Notes under the pieces: model-generated
The model's input: only the letters and a program-made list of their open reading frames with translations
Databases searched by the model: none
Told to the model about the DNA's origin: nothing
Shown: piece after piece, positions 57,533 through 64,000 of the stretch
How the letters are laid out: every line of letters begins with the position of its first letter
Numbering within the stretch: position 1 is the first letter of the stretch
Translations under genes and position numbers: made by a program
Assembly: GCF_030407435.1 (NCBI RefSeq)
Contig: NZ_JASDDK010000002.1
Coordinates: 652,702-716,701, forward strand
Origin: Winogradskyella bathintestinalis
Lineage (GTDB): Bacteria; Bacteroidota; Bacteroidia; Flavobacteriales; Flavobacteriaceae
Length of the DNA stretch: 64,000 nt
Reading direction: 5' to 3'

Positions 57533-58219
57533 TTAAAGATGATTTATAAGTGTTTTTAAATTGGTTACGCGTTTATAACCATGTGAATTATGAGCATCAT
57601 TATAATCAAAATGGATAGTATCCATACCAATTTTATGAGCACCTTCAATATCTGCCTCAAGGCTATCACCAATCATAATACTTTCATGAGGTTTAGCCTT
57701 TGCTAATTCTAACGCAAAATTGAAAATCTTAGGATTCGGCTTTTTTACACCGACCATATCAGAATTTGTAATCGTTTTAAAATACTGCTTAATATTTGAC
57801 GTCGTAATTTTCTTATCTTGCGCTTCTTCAAATCCGTTGGTAATAATATGTAATTGATATTTTTCTTTAAGATAATCTAAAATTTCAATTGTTCCGGTAA
57901 ATAAATGATTGAAACTAGAAAGATTATCAATATAGGCTTGAGATAAGTGATGAATCATATCATCTTCAACTACAACTCCTACTCCATCAAACGCTTCTCG
58001 TAATCTACCGTATCGCAACGCTGATTTTGTCACTTTTTCTTCTCTATAAAGTTTCCAATAATTTAAATTTATGGGTTCGTAAATAGAAAGAAAATCATGT
58101 AATGTTACTTCAATTTTATTCAGACTAAAGATCTTTTCAAATGTTAAACCAGAATTTCTATCAAAATCCCAAAGGGTGTGATCTAAATCGAAAAAAACGT
58201 GTTTTATTTGGTTTTTCAT
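57533..58219 (-). CDS. YjjG-type HAD-family nucleotidase
   Basis: HAD-superfamily phosphatase of the YjjG group, which dephosphorylates non-canonical pyrimidine nucleoside monophosphates and thereby protects DNA. 228 residues with motif I FFDLDHTLWDF (Asp 11, Asp 13), motif II Thr in HIITNGFE, motif III Lys in GVKKPNPKIF and motif IV MIGDSLEADI. The helical cap between motifs I and II is of the C1 type. Its start overlaps the end of the upstream deacetylase-like gene by 4 bases. Confidence 0.9.
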   Translation of the reverse strand: MKNQIKHVFFDLDHTLWDFDRNSGLTFEKIFSLNKIEVTLHDFLSIYEPINLNYWKLYREEKVTKSALRYGRLREAFDGVGVVVEDDMIHHLSQAYIDNLSSFNHLFTGTIEILDYLKEKYQLHIITNGFEEAQDKKITTSNIKQYFKTITNSDMVGVKKPNPKIFNFALELAKAKPHESIMIGDSLEADIEGAHKIGMDTIHFDYNDAHNSHGYKRVTNLKTLINHL

Positions 58220-59511
58220 TTAGAAGATTCTAAAATTAAATTAAATAGTGATCTAAAGCCTTTCCAACGGTTTAAATCACTGAAAGAGTAATTATGAAAT
58301 ACGGGCACAAAAGTACCATTTACAGCCTTAATTTCGTTAATTATTTTTTGTAAATGTTCGGTTTTATCTAATTGAGATGAATATTTTAACAGACCATAAT
58401 CTAAACACTGATAAGGATTAATTTGCAATGGAGTCTGTACTTCGTAATCCAAATCGTAAAATTGAAAGGGTGTACAAGTGCCTGCTCTAAAACTCATATT
58501 ATTTATAAAACCCATAGTGAAATCTTGATGAATTTCTAATTCCACTAAATTCCGGTAGGATGTCGGTAAGTTTAATTTAGAAAACGAATGCCGCACTGAG
58601 TTAAGATCGGTATGGGTGATAGCTTCCATTTTAAGTTTTTCCTTTTTAAGAATTGAAAAATTATCTAATGCTAAATAAGATGCCTTTATACCCACTTCGC
58701 AATAATCTGCAACCGATTTTATGAGGGAGACAAATTGTTTTTTATTGGTATTAATATTTTTATCATAAGTGGAATAATCACCAATTAAAAACAGTACAAT
58801 AAACTTAAAATCGTATTGCTTTTGTTTTCTAATTATCCATTTGAACGTATCATAAGGATCGCGTTTAAAACCCATAATAACTAAGTAACGTGAATATAAC
58901 TGTTTTAGTTTAAGTCGTCTTAAATCGTTTAGAGTGCCCCCTACAGTCCGTAGAAACCCTTTTTGTTTAAAATAGTATGCCATTGGCACATCTATTACCG
59001 GTTGTACCTTGTACTTACGTTCAGGAAATTTATAATTCGGAAATCGAGTTTCTAAAATAGACTTTAATTTATATGCCCAAATATCAACGACTGGTTGATT
59101 TAAAAACTTGTGTTCATAAGCCAAACTTTCAGAAGCCAAGAAACGTCCATACTCATCTTTTACGTGAGGTAAATATTCTTCATATCTACTTATAAGATAA
59201 AATGACGCGGCAAAAATATCATAAGGTAAATCACTTCGTTCTCCGGTTGCAAAAAAACCTTTTGTGTTTTCCCATTGTTGTACATTTATGTCAACATCCG
59301 ACAAACCTGTTTCAAACAATAACTCATTACTTCTTATGAACAACTCATTACTTAACGGCTGTTTTGTATAAGACATTTTAAGACTATCGTGTGCAATAAA
59401 ATCTTCAATTTTAGAAGTAAAAAATACGTCTAAGCCGAGAATACGTTTGCAGATGTGCTTAAACGTATAGGAGACTCGTGGAGTGATTTTATGGGTATAA
59501 ACTAAAAGCAT
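58216..59511 (-). CDS. Polysaccharide-deacetylase-like protein (DUF7033-type)
   Basis: 431-residue cytoplasmic-looking protein with no signal peptide. The first 170 residues fit a domain found before polysaccharide deacetylase folds in Bacteroidota; the rest has the NodB-like barrel pattern: YKVQPVIDVPMAYYF (the first metal Asp), KFIVLFLIGDYSTYD, and an H-rich end FVPVFHNYSF. The classical TFDDG and HxxxH motifs are not intact, so deacetylase activity is uncertain. It is the first gene of an operon with the YjjG-type and unknown secreted proteins. Confidence 0.7.
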   Translation of the reverse strand: MLLVYTHKITPRVSYTFKHICKRILGLDVFFTSKIEDFIAHDSLKMSYTKQPLSNELFIRSNELLFETGLSDVDINVQQWENTKGFFATGERSDLPYDIFAASFYLISRYEEYLPHVKDEYGRFLASESLAYEHKFLNQPVVDIWAYKLKSILETRFPNYKFPERKYKVQPVIDVPMAYYFKQKGFLRTVGGTLNDLRRLKLKQLYSRYLVIMGFKRDPYDTFKWIIRKQKQYDFKFIVLFLIGDYSTYDKNINTNKKQFVSLIKSVADYCEVGIKASYLALDNFSILKKEKLKMEAITHTDLNSVRHSFSKLNLPTSYRNLVELEIHQDFTMGFINNMSFRAGTCTPFQFYDLDYEVQTPLQINPYQCLDYGLLKYSSQLDKTEHLQKIINEIKAVNGTFVPVFHNYSFSDLNRWKGFRSLFNLILESSK

Positions 59512-59622
59512 GTCTTATGAAATTCCAAAAGGTTAAAAATAACAAATTCTCAATGCATTAGTGATATTTCCAATAGTAGTTCTGAATATAATTTCTAAAA
59601 TTTTAATTGAAGATTAATCCAT

Positions 59623-60321
59623 CTACAGAACGTTCTCATCGGCAAAACTAAAATATGCTTTCTCTGTAATAATAAGATGATCGAGAACCTTGAGGTCTAG
59701 ACTTTGTGCGGCCACTTTTAATTTTTGTGTAACATTTTTATCAGATTCGCTTGGTTTTAAGGTTTCCGACGGATGATTATGACATAGTATTAGAGCTGTT
59801 GCACCAACTTCGAGAGCGTTTTTTAGAACTAAACGAACATCAACTAAAGTGCCCGTAATACCACCTTTACTTAATTGGTTTTTTTGAATAACCTTATTGG
59901 AATTATTAAGATATAGAATCCAAAATTCTTCATGCGGTAAATCGCCAAGAATAGGTTGCATGATATCAAAAACTGAACGACTCGAGGTCACTTTATCTAA
60001 TTGAAGTACATCTTCTAACCTTCTTCTCCTTCCAAGTTCTAAAGCCGCAGTGATTGCTATAGCTTTGGCTTCACCAATACCTTTAAAATCCATTAGTTGT
60101 GCAATCGATAATTTCCCTAACGCATTCAAATTATTATCAACACTTGCAAAAATACGTTTACACAGTGCTACTGCACTCTCTTCTCTATTACCTGAGCCAA
60201 TTAAAATAGCAATTAATTCTGCATCACTTAAGGCTGTTTTCCCTTTGTCTCTGAGCTTTTCACGTGGCTGATCGTCTTGGGACCAGTTTTTAATAGAAAA
60301 TGAAGTCGGTTTCTTGGTCAT
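59623..60321 (-). CDS. radC: RadC-family JAMM protein
   Basis: 232-residue protein long called RadC but of unsettled role; it is not a DNA repair factor in E. coli. N-terminal helix-hairpin-helix (FKGIGEAKAIAITAALELGR, about 79-98) and a JAMM metal site HNHP...SESD (His 181, His 183, Asp 194). The residue after the Ser is Glu (HNHPSE) where most members have Gly. It is divergent from the PaiB-like gene (108 bases). Confidence 0.92.
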   Translation of the reverse strand: MTKKPTSFSIKNWSQDDQPREKLRDKGKTALSDAELIAILIGSGNREESAVALCKRIFASVDNNLNALGKLSIAQLMDFKGIGEAKAIAITAALELGRRRRLEDVLQLDKVTSSRSVFDIMQPILGDLPHEEFWILYLNNSNKVIQKNQLSKGGITGTLVDVRLVLKNALEVGATALILCHNHPSETLKPSESDKNVTQKLKVAAQSLDLKVLDHLIITEKAYFSFADENVL

Positions 60322-60429
60322 GCACTAAAGATAAAAAATTGTAATTTTAAGCGTAGAGATAAATCTATAAAAATTCGTAATCTCTGATCGATAATTATAT
60401 ATCCTGAAAAAAATTCAAGATAATTACTT

Positions 60430-61020
60430 ATGAAATACCCTCCAAAACAGCACCAAGACAATGATATTCATCATATCATCGAAGTTATAAAAACCTATCC
60501 GCTTGCTACTTTAATTTCGGTAAACAATAATGTCCCTGTAATTACACATTTACCTCTAATTTATGAAGATCGAAAACTTATCGGACATATAGATATAAAT
60601 AATCCACAAGCGGAATTATTAAAGGACAACAACGAGGTGACACTAATTTTTAGTGGTCCGCAATGTTATATTTCTCCCAGTATTTATGCAACATCCCAGC
60701 TTCCAACTTGGAATTATATTAAAGTCCATCTAAAAGGCAGAGTAAAAGCCAATGCTAGCAAAATAGCACTAAAAAAATCCTTAATTACCATGACGGAATT
60801 TTTAGAAGCGCCAGACCATAACTATATTTTAGAATCAGATAACCCTAGATTAGATAAAAACCTTAAATACATTGAAATGTTTGAAATTGACATTACGCAT
60901 TGGGAAGGGAAATTTAAGTTATCTCAAGATAAAAAGCCAAAAGATGTTGAAGCGGCTCGTGAGGAATTGGTAAGAGCTAATCAAGATAGTATTAAACAAT
61001 TTTTAGATAAAATCTTTTAA
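60430..61020 (+). CDS. PaiB-like FMN-binding protein
   Basis: 196-residue split-barrel flavin protein of the PaiB family. The N-terminal MKYPPKQHQDNDIHHIIEVI and the core YISPSIYATSQLPTWNYIKV (about 76-95) are diagnostic. In Bacillus, PaiB acts with PaiA as a regulator, but most members are FMN-binding proteins of unknown reaction and the name negative transcriptional regulator is not proven. The next gene starts 1 base after its stop. Confidence 0.85.
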   Translation: MKYPPKQHQDNDIHHIIEVIKTYPLATLISVNNNVPVITHLPLIYEDRKLIGHIDINNPQAELLKDNNEVTLIFSGPQCYISPSIYATSQLPTWNYIKVHLKGRVKANASKIALKKSLITMTEFLEAPDHNYILESDNPRLDKNLKYIEMFEIDITHWEGKFKLSQDKKPKDVEAAREELVRANQDSIKQFLDKIF

Positions 61021-61021
61021 T

Positions 61022-61537
61022 ATGAAAAACATCTGGAGTCTATTAATCTTTCCATTACTTATGGTCGTTCAAGACTTAAGTGCTCAAGAAACCTTAAACT
61101 TTGATGATCTTTATATCCATAATGATTTAATATATAAGGTTTCAAATGACTCTCTTTTTTCGGGTATTTGTGAAAAGCGACGAAAAAATGGGCATTTAGT
61201 AATGGAAGAATCTTTTAAAAATGGGATTATATTATCGGCTAAATACTATTATAATGGTAAACGTAAAATTATGTCCGATAGTGTCATTTATAATTTTACC
61301 AAACCCTATGAGTACAAAGCATTGTATCGTTTTAATATGAAAACTCAAAATATTTCAGAAAAAAACACTTACGACACAAACGGAAAACTAATACTTGTCG
61401 AGAATTTTAAAAATAATAAACTTACTTATAGCTGTGAATATAATGGTAAGCAAAAGCATGGCAAAGAATTTTGCTACACTAAAGAAGGGCTATTATTAGA
61501 GTATGAATACATGGATGGCAAAAAAGTTAAAGATTAA
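61022..61537 (+). CDS. Exported MORN-repeat-like protein
   Basis: 171 residues with a signal peptide ending LSAQ (about 21). The mature part has YwqK/MORN-type repeats: the pattern Gly-x-Leu then EEF/ENF-KNG seen as KNGHLVMEESFKNG, TNGKLILVENFKNNK and KEGLLLEYEYMDGKK. Such repeats fold as an antiparallel sheet and bind membranes or proteins. It is adjacent to the PaiB-like gene (1-base gap) and likely cotranscribed. Confidence 0.75.
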   Translation: MKNIWSLLIFPLLMVVQDLSAQETLNFDDLYIHNDLIYKVSNDSLFSGICEKRRKNGHLVMEESFKNGIILSAKYYYNGKRKIMSDSVIYNFTKPYEYKALYRFNMKTQNISEKNTYDTNGKLILVENFKNNKLTYSCEYNGKQKHGKEFCYTKEGLLLEYEYMDGKKVKD

Positions 61538-61600
61538 AATTGCTGTTTATCAATTAATTAAAATACGTAACTTAATAGCTTCAAAAAAAAACACAACCTC

Positions 61601-62485
61601 ATGAAAAATTTAAAAAAAGAAGATATTAAACAAGAAGTTTTCGATTTATACGATGATTATGCACACAACAAACTCAATAGAAGACAGTTTGTCGAAAAGC
61701 TAGGAATTTATGCTGTTGGTGGTTTAACCGTATCTTCTCTATTGAGTTTTGTATCTCCAGATTATATAAATAATTTAATAGTACAACCAGATGATCCTAC
61801 TTTAGATTCCGATTATATAACCTACGAATCTCCAAAAGGTGGAGGCACAATAAAAGGGCTACTGTCTCAACCTAAAGATAAAAAAACTAAACTTCCAGGT
61901 GTTATAGTTGTGCATGAAAACAGGGGCCTCAATCCCTATATCGAAGATGTCGGAAGACGTACTGCAAAAGCAGGATTTATTTCGTTAGCACCAGATGCTT
62001 TAAGTCCGCTGGGCGGGTATCCAGGTAACGACGATGACGGCAGAGCCATGCAAAAACAACGCCACCAACAAGAAATGCTAGAAGATTTTATTGCCGCTTA
62101 TCACCATCTTAAAAATCATGAAAACTGTAACGGCAATGTGGGTGTTGTCGGCTTTTGTTTTGGGGGCTGGATTTCTAATATGATGGCGGTTCGCTTACCA
62201 AACTTAGGAGCTGCTGTACCATATTATGGCAGACAACCAGAAACTGAAGATGTTGTAAAGATTAAAGCTCCGCTCCTACTTCAATACGCAGAATTAGACA
62301 CTAGAGTAAATGAAGGATGGCCTGAATTTGAAAAAGCCTTAATCGAAAATGGTATAGACTATGAGGCTTATATTTATCCTGAAGTAAATCATGGTTTTCA
62401 TAATAACACTACACCAAGGTATGATAAAGAAGCGGCAATGCTTTCTTGGGATCGTACTATCGCTTTTTTTAAGAAACATTTATAA
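61601..62485 (+). CDS. Dienelactone hydrolase family protein with a Tat-like leader
   Basis: Alpha/beta hydrolase of 294 residues. The catalytic triad is visible: Cys 186 in GFCFGGW, Asp 233 in AELDTRVNEG and His 264 in EVNHGFHNN, the Cys-His-Asp type of dienelactone hydrolase. The N-terminal extension has the twin arginine NRRQFVEKLG (Arg 27-28) followed by a hydrophobic stretch (33-50), so it may be exported through Tat or anchored. The exported form suggests action on an extracytoplasmic ester rather than catechol breakdown; no aromatic-degradation gene is near. Confidence 0.87.
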   Translation: MKNLKKEDIKQEVFDLYDDYAHNKLNRRQFVEKLGIYAVGGLTVSSLLSFVSPDYINNLIVQPDDPTLDSDYITYESPKGGGTIKGLLSQPKDKKTKLPGVIVVHENRGLNPYIEDVGRRTAKAGFISLAPDALSPLGGYPGNDDDGRAMQKQRHQQEMLEDFIAAYHHLKNHENCNGNVGVVGFCFGGWISNMMAVRLPNLGAAVPYYGRQPETEDVVKIKAPLLLQYAELDTRVNEGWPEFEKALIENGIDYEAYIYPEVNHGFHNNTTPRYDKEAAMLSWDRTIAFFKKHL

Positions 62486-62538
62486 TAAAGTTCAGTTGAC
62501 AAACCCTTAGTAAAGTTTTATAAATAGGGGAACTAACG

Positions 62539-62546
62539 TATATTTG
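62539..62546 (+). promoter_or_regulatory. Candidate -7 box of the terminal PLP enzyme gene
   Basis: TATATTTG matches TAnnTTTG, 14 bases before the ATG at 62561. The -33 element is weak or absent. Confidence 0.45.
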
Positions 62547-62560
62547 CATCCCATTAAATT

Positions 62561-64000
62561 ATGGAAAATATGCAAGACTCAACGATGCTCAATTATTTAA
62601 AATCTGTACTCATCAATATGCCAAGCGATTGGTTGAACCTCACCACGCATCGCCTAGATATTTACAATGAAAAGTTAGCAAAAACACAGTTTTTAGATCA
62701 ATTTGAAAACTTATATACTAACAATATTTCAGAGTTATCAGCACTAAATGCCTTACCCACAGCTTACGACTATATTAGATTAGGACATCCGTTATCTTCA
62801 GTTTTAGAATGGACAATTGGCAAGTTAAATAAGCTAAATGCAGAAAATGTGATTAGCTTTTCCTCGCAAACCATACCTGTTTTAGCTATTCTGAGAAAAA
62901 ACTTAATGGAGGGTAAAAACACCCAAATCTTATACAAAGGTAACTTACCTAAATCTTTTGATGCGGAACTAATCAAACATGTTTACGGTTACGATTTTAG
63001 ACTTATAAAAACTGATGATGTAGATGCTATTCTTAAATTTGATGGCAGCACGGTTTTCATTTCGCAACAAGATCAATTTGGAACCATCAACCAAAATGCT
63101 AATATTGATTTTCATATTAATTTATATGAAAACCTTGGCAGTATTTTGATAGTTAATGGCACTCAAAATGATAATTATATTTCGGATATTCAGCATGTGC
63201 GACGTCGTGAAACCATTGCTATGACACCCTCAAATAGTTTAGTAGCATTACAATCTATCGCCAATCAATCTACTATCAATAATCCTCAAAACAATCTTGA
63301 AGCTAACAAAACAAGTGTTTTAAATTCAATTAAGAACATTACTGGCACCTCGGCAAAACCACTCGTTGGTTCTAGCGGATTATCTATTCAATACGCCATT
63401 ATGATGGGCTTGATTGATGATGCCATGCAAAACCACTGTGGAAAAACAATTAAATTCATCGTACCAACCAATTGCTATGGAGGCACTAATGACCAAGCCA
63501 GACGTGTTGCCGCTTGTTTAGAGCACGTTGAAGTGGTAGATTTAGAAGTCGATGGAGATAATGATATGGTAACAAGTTTAGAAACTGTATTATCTAAAAT
63601 CGCAAAGGAAGATGCCGTTCCTTATATCATTGCCGAAATTCCGACCAACCCAAGAGTTGAAGTGCCAGATTTACAACAGTTAAATGCAGTCTTAAGTCAA
63701 GAACGTAAAACTGCATCTAACAACATTGCTATTGACCCTGTTTTCATTTTAGATCAAACTTTCTGTCCCAATATTCAATTTTTAGCGGAAGGTGAAATTT
63801 TATCAACCGTTAGAGCTATTTCTTACGCAAGTGGCTCGAAATTTCCAAGTGGCGGAAAATGCACGGCGGGTTATTGTGTAGCTAATAAAAAAGCGGAATC
63901 CTTAATGCCTAAAATTGAGTTGCATTTAGAATTATGCGATAATGAAGCTACTGAACTTCAATATGAAATCTTAGCGAAACAAATGCCTTCTATGAACCAA
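62561..64000 (+). CDS. Cys/Met-metabolism-type PLP-dependent enzyme (3' truncated)
   Basis: 480 codons are open from the ATG at 62561 to the window edge, so the protein continues beyond. The second half is of the cystathionine-gamma-synthase-like PLP fold: LVGSSGLSIQYAIMMGLIDD, IVPTNCYGGTNDQARRVAAC, the Asp region IAIDPVFILDQTF and the Lys candidate in SYASGSKFPSGG. The first 250 residues form an extra alpha/beta region that normal 400-residue members do not have. The canonical lysine signature is altered, so the reaction is uncertain; trans-sulfuration or a related elimination is possible. Confidence 0.75.
   Translation, partial: MENMQDSTMLNYLKSVLINMPSDWLNLTTHRLDIYNEKLAKTQFLDQFENLYTNNISELSALNALPTAYDYIRLGHPLSSVLEWTIGKLNKLNAENVISFSSQTIPVLAILRKNLMEGKNTQILYKGNLPKSFDAELIKHVYGYDFRLIKTDDVDAILKFDGSTVFISQQDQFGTINQNANIDFHINLYENLGSILIVNGTQNDNYISDIQHVRRRETIAMTPSNSLVALQSIANQSTINNPQNNLEANKTSVLNSIKNITGTSAKPLVGSSGLSIQYAIMMGLIDDAMQNHCGKTIKFIVPTNCYGGTNDQARRVAACLEHVEVVDLEVDGDNDMVTSLETVLSKIAKEDAVPYIIAEIPTNPRVEVPDLQQLNAVLSQERKTASNNIAIDPVFILDQTFCPNIQFLAEGEILSTVRAISYASGSKFPSGGKCTAGYCVANKKAESLMPKIELHLELCDNEATELQYEILAKQMPSMNQ

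Overview
The window is a chromosomal segment of a marine-type Flavobacteriaceae bacterium (Bacteroidota); I cannot name the genus from sequence alone. The evidence is low GC, SusC/SusD outer-membrane pairs, lipoproteins with acidic residues after the lipid-anchored Cys, promoters of the Bacteroidota type (TAnnTTTG at -7), few recognisable Shine-Dalgarno sequences, and a single long ribosomal-protein block without tuf. I found no rRNA, tRNA, CRISPR array, integrase, transposase or prophage gene, so most of the window is core genome.

Layout. 1-4.3 kb: the 3' end of a TPR sensor kinase, a CtlX-type guanidino hydrolase and an exported M14 metallopeptidase. 4.4-8.0 kb: a three-gene operon (RimK-like ATP-grasp ligase, GCS2-type carboxylate-amine ligase, N-formylglutamate amidohydrolase family protein) behind a clear promoter; it looks like an uncharacterised amide-bond metabolite pathway and is the best candidate here for undescribed biology. 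8.1-15.7 kb: Nudix, pyrE, SRPBCC, birA, rsfS, ftsH, LUD protein, cdsA, psd and an acyl-CoA-binding protein, the last four tightly overlapped. 15.9-22.7 kb: DDAH-like hydrolase, gltA, a DUF481 protein, eno, carA and an orphan secreted protein flanked by near-identical terminator hairpins.

22.8-40.5 kb: a minus-strand block transcribed from a strong promoter near 40.5 kb: rpsL, rpsG, fusA, rpsJ, rplC-D-W-B, rpsS, rplV, rpsC, rplP, rpmC, rpsQ, rplN-X-E, rpsN, rpsH, rplF-R, rpsE, rpmD, rplO, secY, infA, rpmJ, rpsM-K-D, rpoA, rplQ. The small genes rpmD and rpmJ are included. Several spacers hold hairpins that could attenuate or autoregulate.

40.6-53.5 kb: an Omp85-type barrel protein and two SusC/SusD uptake loci, the second with an extra surface lipoprotein; neither has an adjacent degradative enzyme, so their substrates are unknown. 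53.6-64 kb: rlmB, rhomboid protease, rarA, a three-gene operon (unknown secreted protein, YjjG-type phosphatase, polysaccharide-deacetylase-like protein), radC, a PaiB-like FMN protein, a MORN-like protein, an exported dienelactone hydrolase with a Tat-like leader, and a PLP-dependent enzyme cut by the window end.
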